Assembly: GCF_040500525.1 (NCBI RefSeq) | Contig: NZ_CP159402.1 | Coordinates: 1,054,001-1,118,000, forward strand | Reading direction: 5' to 3' | Length of the DNA: 64,000 nt | Origin: Azospirillum formosense | Lineage (GTDB): Bacteria; Pseudomonadota; Alphaproteobacteria; Azospirillales; Azospirillaceae | In this document: piece after piece, positions 51,045 to 60,112 of the stretch | Numbering within the stretch: the first letter of the stretch is position 1 | Layout of the letters: every line of letters starts with the position of its first letter | Position numbers and translations under genes: made by a program | Notes under the pieces: model-generated | What the model saw: the letters and a program-made list of their open reading frames with translations, nothing else | The model's database searches: none | What the model was told of the DNA's origin: nothing

Positions 51045-52793
51045 ATGCTCCACCAGTCCATCATCCAAGGCTCCACCGACACCAGCGGCACCATCGCCGT
51101 CGGTGCCGCTGTGGTTGCCGGGCACGCGGCGCTGCCGGCGGCCGGTGGACCGGTTGCCGGTGGACAGGGCGTTGGTGGACAGCGGTGGGTCTACGCCTTC
51201 GGCGGTGGCGGTGCGGAGGGGCACGGCGGCATGCAGGCGGAGCTGGGCGGCAAGGGCGCCGGGCTGGCCGAGATGGCCCGGCTGGGCGTGCCGGTGCCGC
51301 CGGGTTTCACCATCGTGGCCGAGGCCAGCCGCCGGCACCGCGCCGGGCAGGGCGGCTTCCCCGCCGGGCTGGCCGCCCAGGTGGAAGAGGCGCTGACCCG
51401 GCTGGAAGGCGTGGCGGGGGCCCGCTTCGGCGGGGCGGAAAACCCGCTTCTGGTGTCGGTCCGCTCCGGCGCTCGCGCCTCGATGCCCGGCATGATGGAC
51501 ACCATCCTGAATCTCGGCCTGACCGACGCGACGGTGAAGGGGCTGGCGACGCGCAGCGGCGACGCCCGCTTCGCCTACGATTGCTACCGCCGGCTGATCC
51601 AGACCTACGGCACGGTGGTGCAAGGGGTGGGCGCCCATGTCTTCGACGCGGCGCTGGAGGCTTACAAGGAGACGCGCGGGCTGAGCCGCGACGCCGAGCT
51701 GCGCGCCGCCGACTGGCGCGCCGTCGCCGCCGCCTACCGCGCGGTGATCGAGCGCGAGGCGGGGGAGCCCTTTCCTCAGGACGCGCGGACCCAGCTCTTC
51801 GCCGCCATCGGGGCCATCTTCCGCTCCTGGAGCAACGCCCGCGCCGTGACCTACCGGGCGCTGCACGGCATTCCCGACGACTGGGGCACCGCGGCGACGG
51901 TGCAGTCGATGGTGTTCGGCAACCGCGGGGGCGCCTCCGGCACCGGGGTGGCCCACAGCCGCGACCCATCCACCGGCGAGGCCGCGCTGTGCGGCGAGTT
52001 CCTGGCCGACGCCCAGGGCGAGGACATCGTGTCCGGCCTGCGCACGCCGGGGCCGCTGGCCGGCGCCGACGCCTCGCTTGAAGCGGTCGCCCCGGCGGCC
52101 TTCGCCGAGCTGGGCCGCATCGCCGACCGGCTGGAGCGCCATTTCGGCGACATGCAGGAAATCGAGTTCACCGTCCAGCAGGGCCGCCTGTTCATCCTCC
52201 AATCGCGCGCCGGCAAGCGGACCCCGGAAGCGGGGGTGCGGATCGCCACGGAGCTGGCGCAGGCCGGCATCATCTCGCGGGCCGAGGCGGTGCGGCGCGC
52301 CGACCTGCCGGCGCTGGCGGACAGCCTGCGCCCCATCGCCGATCCCGACGCCCCCCGCGACGTGATCGCCTGCGGCCTGCCGGCGTCCTCCGGCGCGGCC
52401 ACCGGCATCGCGGTCTTCACCTCGGACGAGGCGGTGCGGCTGGCGGCGGAAGGCGTGGCGGTGGTGCTGTGCCGTCCGGAAACCTCGCCCCACGACGTGC
52501 ACGGCATGCAGGTGGCCTGCGCGGTGGTGACCGCCCGCGGCGGAGCGACCAGCCACGCCGCCACCGTCGCCCGCGCCATGGGCCTGCCTTGTGTCACCGG
52601 GGCGCGCATGTTGCGCGTCGATCCGGCGGCCGGCGTGATGACCGCGGGGGACGTGACCGTCCGGGCCGGCGAGATCATCACCGTCGACGGCGGGGCCGGC
52701 CACGTGATCCTGGGCAGCGTGCCGATGATCCGCCCCGAGCCTCCGGAAGCCATGGCGCTGCTGCTGCGCTGGGCCGAGGGCGTCGGTGAATGA
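51045..52793 (+). CDS. PPDK-like protein lacking the PEP/pyruvate barrel
   Basis: 582 residues; full pyruvate phosphate dikinase has about 870-900. Residues 1-46 are an Ala/Gly-rich extension. The ATP-grasp nucleotide-binding domain follows (RWVYAFGGGGAEGHGGM, LGGKGAGLAEMARLGVPVPPGFTI, SGTGVAHSRDPSTGE), then the phosphohistidine swivel domain with TARGGATSHAATVARAMGLPC (His504). The C-terminal barrel is absent, and no frame downstream supplies it, so this is not a frameshift. It can probably phosphorylate its His from ATP and phosphate, but what receives the phosphate is unknown. Next to pyk and NUDIX. Confidence 0.85.
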   Translation: MLHQSIIQGSTDTSGTIAVGAAVVAGHAALPAAGGPVAGGQGVGGQRWVYAFGGGGAEGHGGMQAELGGKGAGLAEMARLGVPVPPGFTIVAEASRRHRAGQGGFPAGLAAQVEEALTRLEGVAGARFGGAENPLLVSVRSGARASMPGMMDTILNLGLTDATVKGLATRSGDARFAYDCYRRLIQTYGTVVQGVGAHVFDAALEAYKETRGLSRDAELRAADWRAVAAAYRAVIEREAGEPFPQDARTQLFAAIGAIFRSWSNARAVTYRALHGIPDDWGTAATVQSMVFGNRGGASGTGVAHSRDPSTGEAALCGEFLADAQGEDIVSGLRTPGPLAGADASLEAVAPAAFAELGRIADRLERHFGDMQEIEFTVQQGRLFILQSRAGKRTPEAGVRIATELAQAGIISRAEAVRRADLPALADSLRPIADPDAPRDVIACGLPASSGAATGIAVFTSDEAVRLAAEGVAVVLCRPETSPHDVHGMQVACAVVTARGGATSHAATVARAMGLPCVTGARMLRVDPAAGVMTAGDVTVRAGEIITVDGGAGHVILGSVPMIRPEPPEAMALLLRWAEGVGE

Positions 52794-52811
52794 TGACGTG
52801 AAGCCATGAAG

Positions 52812-52844
52812 AAAGGCCCGCCGTCCGATGGGACGACGGGCCTT
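52812..52844. terminator. Bidirectional terminator between PPDK-like gene and CBS3
   Basis: AAAGGCCCGCCGTCC-GATG-GGACGACGGGCCTT stem with one mismatch, A-run left and TTCT right. Confidence 0.75.
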
Positions 52845-52879
52845 CTGGCTGGGGCCTGTGCGCTTCCGCCGCTCCGCGG

Positions 52880-53329
52880 TCAGTGGGCGTAGACCGGGGT
52901 TTCCTGGGCCGGGGGCTGGGTGTGGGCGACCATCTCGGTGAGCTGGAGCTTGGTGAAGTCGCGGGCGCTGACGACGCCGACCAGCGTCGAGCCGTCGAGC
53001 ACCGGCAGATGGCGGATGTGGTGGCGGTCCATCAGCTCGAGCGCGTGGACGACGCTGTCGTCGGGCGAGCAGGTCTGCGGTGCGCGCGACATCAGCATGA
53101 AGACCGGCGTCTTCAGGACGGAGGCGCCGCGGTCCAGCAGCGCGTAGACGACGTCGCGCTCCGACAGCATGCCGGCAACGGCGTTGCCCTCGGTCCGGCA
53201 GACGTCCTTGACCACCAGGGCGCTGATGTTTTCCGACTTCATCAGCCGGATGGCCTCCTCGATGGTTTCGCCGGAACGCACGGTGACGACGCGGGATTCC
53301 TTGGTCCGAAGAATGTCGGCGACTTTCAT
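52880..53329 (-). CDS. Two-CBS-domain protein (CBS3)
   Basis: 149 residues, a CBS pair only (KVADILRTKESRVVTVRSGETI, FMLMSRAPQTCSPDDSV). Shares VVKDVCRTEGN with CBS1. Start at 53329 after GGTGGAGGGCTCGCC. Palindrome S13 lies upstream. Likely an adenine-nucleotide sensor acting on a partner protein of the locus. Confidence 0.85.
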   Translation of the reverse strand: MKVADILRTKESRVVTVRSGETIEEAIRLMKSENISALVVKDVCRTEGNAVAGMLSERDVVYALLDRGASVLKTPVFMLMSRAPQTCSPDDSVVHALELMDRHHIRHLPVLDGSTLVGVVSARDFTKLQLTEMVAHTQPPAQETPVYAH

Positions 53330-53475
53330 GGCGAGCCCTCCACCAGACAGCGGGTTGCGTAAGCGCGCCCTGCACGGAGACCCCCACGGGGGACCGGAAC
53401 TTGACCGGTGGAACCGCGGCGGGCCGGTCGAAGGCCGTCGGCGGCACCTGGGCATCGGGCAGTGGCAGGTGATGG

Positions 53476-53495
53476 ATATTTGGTATACCAGATGC
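53476..53495. promoter_or_regulatory. GntR-type palindrome S13 before CBS3
   Basis: ATATTTGGTATACCAGATGC, 16 of 20 consensus bases with a perfect TGGTATACCA centre, 147 bases before CBS3 on the minus strand. Confidence 0.65.
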
Positions 53496-53628
53496 CACGG
53501 GGCGTCAATAGCTAATGTGACGAACAATCAGTGAAATCGCATTTTCATGCAATGAGACCACCGAACCACGCGGCCATTCCCGTGACGTTCACCCGCCTCC
53601 TATGGCGTTTGTCAGGGTGCCCACAACG

Positions 53629-53648
53629 ATAGCTGGCATGCCAAATAC
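53629..53648. promoter_or_regulatory. GntR-type palindrome S14 before tauE-like gene
   Basis: ATAGCTGGCATGCCAAATAC, centre GGCATGCC, ending 26 bases before the ATG at 53675. The 345-base gap between CBS3 and this gene otherwise holds no gene. Confidence 0.6.
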
Positions 53649-53674
53649 GTGAAGAAGCCGACGGTGGGGGTGCG

Positions 53675-54424
53675 ATGCTTGCCATGGTGCTGCTGATGGT
53701 CGCTGCGTTCGCGTCGGGCGTTCTCAACGCCGTCGCCGGGGGCGGGGCCTTCATCACCTTTCCGGCGCTGCTGTTCGCCGGGGTGCCGCCGGTCAGCGCC
53801 AACGTGTCGAGCACCGTCGCCCTGTTCCCCGGCCAGATGGCCAGCGCCTGGGCCTACCGCAACGAGATCCGGGGCGTGACGGAGGTCAGCGTCACCGCCT
53901 TCTCCGTGGTCAGCCTCGTCGGTGGCGTGGTCGGGGCCGTCCTGTTGCTGACCACGCCGGACCGCGCCTTCGCCGGGCTGGTGCCCTGGCTGCTGCTGTT
54001 CGCCACCGCGGTCTTCGCGGTCGGCAGCTTCATGCCGGCGCTGGCCGCCCGGCTGCGGCTGGGAGGGCGTTCCGTCCTGGTCGTGCAGTTCGTCATCGCC
54101 ATCTATGGCGGCTATTTCGGCGGCGGGATCGGCTTCCTGATGCTGGCGGCGCTGACCCTGTTCGGCCTGCGCGACATCCACGCCATGAACGGTCTGCGCA
54201 TCCTGCTGGCCGCGCTGATGAACGGCGCGGCGGTGGCGGCCTTCTGCCTGTCCGACGCGGTGTCCTGGCCGGAAACCGCCGTCATGGCGGTGTCGGCGAT
54301 CGCCGGCGGCTATGCCGGCGCGTACGCCGCGAAGCGGGTCAGCCGCGACGTGATGAAATGGGTGGTGGTGTCGATCGGCGTGGGGCTGACCCTGTACTTC
54401 TTCATCAGGGGCGCCGGGGCCTGA
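53675..54424 (+). CDS. TauE/SafE-family anion permease
   Basis: 249-residue membrane protein with about eight helices in two repeats. FASGVLNAVAGGGAFITFPALL and FGGGIGFLMLAALTLFGL are the two signature loops of the TSUP family, which exports or imports small anions, including sulfite and organic acids. Within this regulon an organic acid is a plausible substrate. Ribosome site GGTGGGGG. Confidence 0.85.
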   Translation: MLAMVLLMVAAFASGVLNAVAGGGAFITFPALLFAGVPPVSANVSSTVALFPGQMASAWAYRNEIRGVTEVSVTAFSVVSLVGGVVGAVLLLTTPDRAFAGLVPWLLLFATAVFAVGSFMPALAARLRLGGRSVLVVQFVIAIYGGYFGGGIGFLMLAALTLFGLRDIHAMNGLRILLAALMNGAAVAAFCLSDAVSWPETAVMAVSAIAGGYAGAYAAKRVSRDVMKWVVVSIGVGLTLYFFIRGAGA

Positions 54425-54446
54425 GGGCGCCCCACGCCGGGTCCCG

Positions 54447-54995
54447 TCAGGGCTGGCCGGGGGCCGCGATCGGACGCAGACCCTTGGCGTAGCTCTTCCA
54501 CCGCTCCTGATAGACGGCGGCGGGGGCGCGCATGCGCTCCACATCCTCGTCCGACAATGTGCGCACCACCTTGCCCGGCGCGCCGAGCACCAGCGAGCGG
54601 TCGGGGATCTCCTTGCCCTCCGCGATGAAGGCGTGGGCGCCGATCAGGCAGTCGCGGCCGATGCGGGCGCCGTTGAGCACCGTGGCGCCGATTCCGATCA
54701 GGCTGCCGTCGCCCACCGTGCAGCCATGCACCATCGCCAGATGGCCGATGGTCACGTTCTTCCCGATGAGCAGCGGGAAGCCGGGATCGACGTGGAGGAC
54801 GGCGTTGTCCTGGACGTTGCTGCCGGCGCCGATGTGGATGCGCTCCTGCTCGGCGCGCATCACCGCGCCCCACCACACGGACACGTCCTCCTCCAGCAGG
54901 ATGTCGCCGACGACCGTGGCGCTGGGGGCCACCCAGCAGTTGGGCGACAGCTGCGGGACCTTGTCGTTGAAGGCGTAGATCACCCGTTCCTCCAT
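54447..54995 (-). CDS. Gamma-carbonic-anhydrase-fold protein (second copy)
   Basis: 182-residue hexapeptide-repeat protein. AVLHVDPGFPLLIGKNVTIGHLAMVHGCTVGDGSLIGIGATVLNGARIG carries the three candidate zinc His. Family members include PaaY thioesterases and gamma-carbonic anhydrases, so function is open. The ATG at 54995 follows TATGGAGG-like sequence on the minus strand. Confidence 0.85.
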   Translation of the reverse strand: MEERVIYAFNDKVPQLSPNCWVAPSATVVGDILLEEDVSVWWGAVMRAEQERIHIGAGSNVQDNAVLHVDPGFPLLIGKNVTIGHLAMVHGCTVGDGSLIGIGATVLNGARIGRDCLIGAHAFIAEGKEIPDRSLVLGAPGKVVRTLSDEDVERMRAPAAVYQERWKSYAKGLRPIAAPGQP

Positions 54996-55123
54996 ATTTT
55001 ATCGCTCGCCGATCCTAGCGCGGATCGGTGCGGCGGGGTGCGATTGCTGCACCGCGCTATACCCATAATAAAAATGCGTGATAGGATGGGTGCGCCTGGT
55101 TCCCGATCCGTGTGAGGCCCCCC

Positions 55124-55354
55124 ATGCCGCTCTATTCCTACCATTGCACCGCCTGTAACCACGACTTCGAAGCGCTGGTGCGCTCGTCGGAGACGCCCGT
55201 TTGCGCCTCCTGCGGGTCGGAAGCGCTGGAGCGGAAGGTGGCGCGCATCGCGCCCGACACCAAGACCGACAAGTTCCTCAAGACCGCCCGCCGCGCCGCC
55301 GCCGCGGAGGGCCATTTCAGCAACTACAGCAAGGCGGAACGCTCGCGTATCTGA
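55124..55354 (+). CDS. FmdB-family zinc ribbon protein
   Basis: 76 residues. MPLYSYHCTACNHDFEALVRSSETPVCASCGS is the FmdB ribbon with CxxC...CxxC zinc knuckles; a basic helical tail follows. Small putative regulatory protein, no specific function known. Start at 55124 rather than 55112 because the family begins MPLY. Confidence 0.82.
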   Translation: MPLYSYHCTACNHDFEALVRSSETPVCASCGSEALERKVARIAPDTKTDKFLKTARRAAAAEGHFSNYSKAERSRI

Positions 55355-55450
55355 AGCGAATTTTCGTTCGCTTTAAACTCATGTGGCCTGATTGCCGGCC
55401 GGGACCGCCGCGGCCCAGAGCGGACTGCGATCCGCTTCAGCGCTGGGCGT

Positions 55451-56992
55451 TCACGTCCCGTCCGGTATCCCGTACTTGCGCAGCTTGTTCGCGATCATCG
55501 TGTGCGAGGTGTGGAGCCGGGCGGCCAGCTTGCGGCTGGACGGGTAGCGCGGGTAGAGGCGGCGGAGCAGGCCGCGCTCGAACGCCGCCGCCGCCTCGTC
55601 CCAGCTGGACGGTTCGGCGGGTTCGCCGCCGGTTTCGGCCTCCATGCGCGCCCCGGCCAGCTCTAGGTCGGCGGCGTCGAGATAGGCGCCGTCGCTCATC
55701 GTCACGGCGCGGAAGATGACGTTTTCCAACTGGCGGACGTTGCCCGGCCAGGGGTTGGCGAGCAGGGCGGCGCTGGCCGCGACGGTCAGTCGGCAGGGCG
55801 GGCGGCGGGCCTGGGCGCAGGCGCGGGCGATGAAATGGCGGGCGAGCAGAAGGATGTCGTCGCCGCGCTCGCGCAGCGCCGGGACCTGGAGCGACAGCAC
55901 GTTCAACCGGTAGAACAGGTCCTCGCGGAAGCTGTGCCCGGCGACCATGGCGTCGAGGTCGCGGTGGGTGGCGCTGACCACGCGCACGTCCACCGACTGC
56001 TCGCGGTCGCCGCCGACGCGGCGGAAGCGCCCGTCGTTCAGGAAGCGCAGCAGCTTGGCCTGGAGGTAGGGCGACATCTCCCCGATCTCGTCGAGGAAGA
56101 CGGTGCCGCCATGGGCCAGCTCCAGCAGGCCGGGCTTGCCGCCGCGCTGCGCCCCGGTGAAGGAGCCGGGGGCGTAGCCGAACAGCTCGCTCTCCGCCAG
56201 ACTCTCCGGGACGGCGGCGCAGTTCAGCGCCAGGAAGGGCTTGTCGCGGCGCGGGCTGGCGCGGTGGCAGGCGTGGGCGATCAGCTCCTTGCCGGTGCCC
56301 GTCTCGCCCAGGATCAGCAGCGGCGCGTCCACCGCCGCGACCCGCGCCGCCCGCGCCTTCAACGAGCGGATCGGGGCGGACTCGCCCAGGATGCGGTCGA
56401 AGCCGCCCTCGTCGAAGTTCTGCAGCGCGTTCAGCCGCTCGCCCAGACGGCTTGGCGCGAACAGCGTGACGACGCCGCCGGCCGGCCGGCCATCCTCCAC
56501 GATGGGGGTGGCGTCCAGCAGGAAGGTCTGGCCGTTCAGCGTGACCTCCTGCCCGGCGGCAAGGCGGAAGCCGTTGTCCACGAGCAGGTCGGACAGCTCG
56601 GCGTCGCCGAACAACCGGCCGAAATCGGCGCCGGTCAGGTCGGCCTCGCTGCGCCCGGCGACCGTCGCCGCGGCGGCGTTGGCCACCACGATGCGGCCCG
56701 CGCGGTCCACCGCCAGCACCGGATCGGGCAGGGCGGCCAGCAGCGCGTCGAGATGGAGCCGCCGCCGCGTGCCGGGCAGGATGTCGATGGGCGTCACGGA
56801 CTCCACGCCGAGCACGGCGCGCAACGCCGCGTCGAGCGCCCCGAAGCCCTGCACGTCCAGCTCCGGGGCGTCGATGTGGATGTGCGGCGGGTCGACCTCC
56901 ACCGCGACGACGTTCAGCCGTCGCTTGGCGAGCACGGCCAGGATCTCGTGGGCGATGCCGACCCGGTCGGCGAACAGAACGTCGATGCGCAT
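55451..56992 (-). CDS. phhR: TyrR/PhhR-type transcriptional regulator
   Basis: 513 residues: ACT domain (1-75, MRIDVLFADRVGIAHEILAVLAKRRLNVVAVEV), PAS domain (about 85-180), AAA+ domain (about 205-430: LGETGTGKELIAHACH Walker A, the ESELFGYAPGSFTGAQRGG loop, GGTVFLDEIGEM Walker B) and a C-terminal TyrR-type helix-turn-helix (AARLHTSHTMIANKLRKYGI). The GAFTGA-type loop reads GSFTGA, compatible with sigma-54 activation. Responds to aromatic amino acids in relatives. Divergent from dadA. Start at 56992 after GGGGAGAGCC. Confidence 0.9.
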   Translation of the reverse strand: MRIDVLFADRVGIAHEILAVLAKRRLNVVAVEVDPPHIHIDAPELDVQGFGALDAALRAVLGVESVTPIDILPGTRRRLHLDALLAALPDPVLAVDRAGRIVVANAAAATVAGRSEADLTGADFGRLFGDAELSDLLVDNGFRLAAGQEVTLNGQTFLLDATPIVEDGRPAGGVVTLFAPSRLGERLNALQNFDEGGFDRILGESAPIRSLKARAARVAAVDAPLLILGETGTGKELIAHACHRASPRRDKPFLALNCAAVPESLAESELFGYAPGSFTGAQRGGKPGLLELAHGGTVFLDEIGEMSPYLQAKLLRFLNDGRFRRVGGDREQSVDVRVVSATHRDLDAMVAGHSFREDLFYRLNVLSLQVPALRERGDDILLLARHFIARACAQARRPPCRLTVAASAALLANPWPGNVRQLENVIFRAVTMSDGAYLDAADLELAGARMEAETGGEPAEPSSWDEAAAAFERGLLRRLYPRYPSSRKLAARLHTSHTMIANKLRKYGIPDGT

Positions 56993-57056
56993 GGCTCTCC
57001 CCGCTGGAGGGGACGAGGGTACCACGGCAGGGCCGCCTGTAAACAGGCATGTACGC

Positions 57057-57074
57057 TGTAACGATTTCCGTACG
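57057..57074. promoter_or_regulatory. TyrR/PhhR box 1
   Basis: TGTAACGATTTCCGTACG: identical to box 2 except for the last base, 82 bases apart. Close to the TGTAAN...TTACA pattern of TyrR boxes. Confidence 0.6.
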
Positions 57075-57138
57075 TACCGGTCAAGTTACTGAATTGGAAT
57101 ATATTTAATGACGATTAAGCGGTGCCGGCCAAGCGGTG

Positions 57139-57156
57139 TGTAACGATTTCCGTACA
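57139..57156. promoter_or_regulatory. TyrR/PhhR box 2
   Basis: TGTAACGATTTCCGTACA, 53 bases upstream of the sigma-54-like promoter of dadA. Confidence 0.65.
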
Positions 57157-57208
57157 GATTGGTCCGGCGCGTGATCCTCCGCCCCAGCAATTCCGCGGCT
57201 TCCCGCAC

Positions 57209-57224
57209 TTGGCATCGGGATTGC
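57209..57224 (+). promoter_or_regulatory. Sigma-54-like promoter of dadA
   Basis: TTGGCATCGGGATTGC has the GG-N10-GC spacing of -24/-12 promoters, 41 bases before the dadA ATG. Confidence 0.55.
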
Positions 57225-57265
57225 GAGGGGAGTGCGGACAAATCCGTGATCTCGGGAGTCTCCAC

Positions 57266-58579
57266 ATGCGCGTCATCGTCCTCGGCAGCGGCGTCATCGG
57301 CGTTTCCACCGCGTATTTCCTGGCGAAGGCCGGCCATGAGGTCACGGTGGTGGACCGGCAGCCCGGCCCGGCGCTGGAAACCAGCTACGCCAACGCGGGC
57401 GAGGTGTCGCCGGGCTATTCCGCCCCCTGGGCGGCGCCGGGCCTGATGACGAAGGCCGTGAAGTGGATGCTGATGAAGCATTCGCCGCTGGTGATCCGGC
57501 CCACGCTCGATCCGGCCATGTGGTCCTGGTGCCTGAAGCTGCTGGCCAACGCCAACGAGCGTTCGTACGAGATCAACAAGGGCCGCATGGTCCGGCTGGC
57601 CGAATACAGCCGCGATTGCCTGCGCGCCCTGCGCGACGAGACCGGAATCCGCTACGACGAGCGCGCCAAGGGCACGCTCCAGGTCTTCCGCACCCAGAAG
57701 CAGGTGGACGCCGCCGCCACCGACATGGCCGTCCTCGACCGCTTCAAGGTGCCCTACAGCCTGCTGGACGTCGAGGGCTGCGCGGCGGTCGAGCCGGCGC
57801 TGCGGCTGGTCAAGGAGAAGATCGTCGGCGGCCTGCTTCTGCCCGGTGACGAGACGGGCGACTGCTTCCGCTTCACCAACGCGCTGGCCGCCCTGGCGGC
57901 GGAAATGGGGGTGGAGTTCCGCTACAACACCGGCATCCGCAAGCTGGAGAGCGACGGGCGCCGCGTCACCGGCGTGGTGACCGACGCCGGGACGCTGACC
58001 GCCGACTCCTACATCGTCGCCATGGGCAGCTACTCCCCGATGCTGGTGAAGCCGTTCGGGCTGGACCTGCCGGTCTATCCGGTGAAGGGCTATTCGCTGA
58101 CGCTGCCCATCGTCGATCCGGCGGGCGCGCCGGAATCCACGGTGATGGACGAAACGCACAAGATCGCGGTGACCCGCCTGGGCGACCGCATCCGCGTCGG
58201 CGGCACGGCCGAGCTGACCGGTTTCGACCTGACGCTTCGTCCGGGCCGCCGCGGCCCGCTCGACCATGTGGTCGGCGATCTCTTCCCGACGGGCGGCGAT
58301 CTGTCGAAGGCGGAGTTCTGGACCGGCCTGCGGCCCAACACGCCGGACGGCACGCCCATCGTCGGCCCGACCCCGGTGCGCAACCTGTTCCTCAACACCG
58401 GCCACGGCACGCTGGGCTGGACGATGGCCGCCGGCTCGGGCCGGGTGGTCGCCGACGTGGTCGGCGGGCGCCAGACGGAGATCGACATGGACGGGCTGAC
58501 GGTCGCCCGCTACGGCCGCTCCGCCGCCGCGGCCAGCCGCCCGACGGTTGGCGGCGTGGCCCGCCCGGCGGCCCGGTGA
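57266..58579 (+). CDS. dadA: D-amino acid dehydrogenase small subunit
   Basis: 437-residue FAD enzyme that oxidises D-amino acids to 2-oxo acids, feeding electrons to the membrane. [30 protein letters not shown] is the FAD-binding start; [18 protein letters not shown] and the C-terminal [19 protein letters not shown] are DadA signatures. Start at 57266 after CGGGAG. No dadX racemase is adjacent. Regulator and boxes lie upstream. Confidence 0.93.
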   Translation: MRVIVLGSGVIGVSTAYFLAKAGHEVTVVDRQPGPALETSYANAGEVSPGYSAPWAAPGLMTKAVKWMLMKHSPLVIRPTLDPAMWSWCLKLLANANERSYEINKGRMVRLAEYSRDCLRALRDETGIRYDERAKGTLQVFRTQKQVDAAATDMAVLDRFKVPYSLLDVEGCAAVEPALRLVKEKIVGGLLLPGDETGDCFRFTNALAALAAEMGVEFRYNTGIRKLESDGRRVTGVVTDAGTLTADSYIVAMGSYSPMLVKPFGLDLPVYPVKGYSLTLPIVDPAGAPESTVMDETHKIAVTRLGDRIRVGGTAELTGFDLTLRPGRRGPLDHVVGDLFPTGGDLSKAEFWTGLRPNTPDGTPIVGPTPVRNLFLNTGHGTLGWTMAAGSGRVVADVVGGRQTEIDMDGLTVARYGRSAAAASRPTVGGVARPAAR

Positions 58580-58598
58580 GGTCTGCGCTCCACAGGGT

Positions 58599-59363
58599 TT
58601 ATTCCTGCCGGGCCTGGGCGCCCTGGTTCAGGCGCGCGGTGTTGAACTCCTTCATGCGCGCCGCGTCGAAGGAGCCGAGCGCCTTCACCTGGTCCGGCGT
58701 CGCCTGCAGAGTGACGGAGGTCAGGCCCGGCTCCAGCGCCGCCGCCTTCCAGGCGACGGCGTAGGGGCCTTCGCCCTCCGGCTCGGGCGTGACCACGACG
58801 GCCTTGAGAGCGCCGTTGCGGTCGAACACCAGATCCTCCACCGTGCCGAAGAAACCCGCCTCCGTCGCGCCGCCCGCCGTGTTGGCCGGCTGGCCGATGA
58901 GGGCGGAGACGCGCCAGTCGCCGGGGCGGCTGCCGGCCTGCTGCTGGCGCCGGATCAGGTCCAGCGTGTCGGGGCCGGTGACCGGATAGGCCAGGATGCC
59001 GTCCACCGATCCAGGCATGAGCTGGTGCCAGGGCACGGTGAAGCGCGCCTCGCCGACGTCGAGCATGCCGCTGGCCTCGATCACCGCGCTTTCCAGCCGA
59101 CCGTCCGGGCCGACGACGAGGTCGACCACCTGCCCGAGTTCCTCGCCGAGCAGCCCCTCGACCTCCGTCCCAACGATCACGCCGGCCCGCCAGCCCTGGT
59201 AGAGCCGTGGGTAGGACGCCTCCGCGGTCCGCACCGTCTCGGCGGACTGGGAGGGGTGGGCCTGCGAGGGTTGAGCCTGGACGGGTTGAGGAACGCCCAG
59301 GGTCAGGGACGTGGCGATGGCGAACGCGGCGAGGATGCCCGCCGAAGTGCCGCTGTAACGCAT
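58599..59363 (-). CDS. Exported PRC-barrel domain protein
   Basis: 254 residues. A signal peptide ends near QPVQAQ (about 32). Two PRC-barrel-like domains follow: about 65-130 (GVIVGTEVEGLLGEELGQVVDLVVGPDGRLESAVIEASG) and about 160-215 (VSALIGQPANTAGGATEAGFFGTVEDLVFDRNGALKAVVV). Likely periplasmic; function unknown. The longer ORF to 59810 reads antisense through the next gene and is not used. Confidence 0.82.
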   Translation of the reverse strand: MRYSGTSAGILAAFAIATSLTLGVPQPVQAQPSQAHPSQSAETVRTAEASYPRLYQGWRAGVIVGTEVEGLLGEELGQVVDLVVGPDGRLESAVIEASGMLDVGEARFTVPWHQLMPGSVDGILAYPVTGPDTLDLIRRQQQAGSRPGDWRVSALIGQPANTAGGATEAGFFGTVEDLVFDRNGALKAVVVTPEPEGEGPYAVAWKAAALEPGLTSVTLQATPDQVKALGSFDAARMKEFNTARLNQGAQARQE

Positions 59364-59493
59364 GGGTCTTGTGCTCCCGATTGTGACGCGCGGTCCGTCA
59401 AAGGGAACATGGGAGGTGCGTGGCGGTTCCGGAGGGAACTCCCCGGAGGTACGCCGGTTGCTGACCGGACAGGCCAACCGAGGAGGCGAGACC

Positions 59494-60066
59494 ATGGCAG
59501 GAAAACTTGAGAAGAAGACCGTCGCGGTTCTGGCGACCGACGGCTTTGAGCAGGTCGAATTGACCGAACCGTTGAAGGCGCTGCGCAACGAAGGCGCCGA
59601 TGTGCGGATCGTCGCGCCGCAGGGCGGGCAGATCCAGGGCTGGAACCACCACGACAAGGCCGACCGGGTGGACGTGGACACGACTCTCGACCAGGCGGAT
59701 CCCGGCGCCTTCGACGCGCTGGTCTTGCCGGGCGGCGTCATCAACCCTGACGCGCTGCGGCTGGAGCCCAAAGCCATCGAGTTCGTGCGCAGCTTCGTCC
59801 AGTCGGGCAAGCCGATCGCCGCGATTTGTCACGGCCCCTGGACTCTGATCGACGCGGGCGGCGCGAAGGGCAAGCGCATGACCTCCTGGCCGTCGCTGAA
59901 GGCCGATCTCAGCAACGCCGGGGCGAACTGGGAGGACAGCGAGGTGGTCACCGACCAGGGGCTGGTGACGTCGCGCAAGCCGGACGACCTGCCGGCCTTC
60001 TGCCGCAAGATGGTGGAGGAGTTCGCCGAGGGCCGCCACGGCGCACACCGCCACGCGGCCGAGTAA
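59494..60066 (+). CDS. DJ-1/PfpI-family protein (YhbO-like)
   Basis: 190 residues. TVAVLATDGFEQVELTEPLKALRNEGADVRIVAP opens the fold, Glu and nucleophile Cys in PIAAICHGPWTLIDAGGAKGKRMTSWPSLK. Relatives act as glyoxalases/deglycases or stress proteases; protein repair of glyoxal damage would fit but is not shown. CGAGGAGGCGAG precedes the ATG. Confidence 0.88.
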   Translation: MAGKLEKKTVAVLATDGFEQVELTEPLKALRNEGADVRIVAPQGGQIQGWNHHDKADRVDVDTTLDQADPGAFDALVLPGGVINPDALRLEPKAIEFVRSFVQSGKPIAAICHGPWTLIDAGGAKGKRMTSWPSLKADLSNAGANWEDSEVVTDQGLVTSRKPDDLPAFCRKMVEEFAEGRHGAHRHAAE

Positions 60067-60074
60067 ATCCGCAT

Positions 60075-60106
60075 CGTCCCCTCTCCCCGCGCCGGGAGAG
60101 GGGACG
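60075..60106. terminator. Perfect hairpin between PfpI gene and LuxR gene
   Basis: CGTCCCCTCTCCC / GGGAGAGGGGACG, 13-base arms, loop CGCGCC. No T-run; belongs to the same CCCTCTCCC-type repeats as at 42730. Confidence 0.55.
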
Positions 60107-60112
60107 GACCGC

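Noticed and set aside
51045..52879. PPDK gene broken by a frameshift
   Set aside because: No frame downstream encodes the barrel domain; a terminator and CBS3 follow directly, and the protein ends cleanly.
58548..59510. Plus-strand 320-residue ORF
   Set aside because: Shadow frame antisense to the PRC-barrel protein, which has a signal peptide and recognisable domains.
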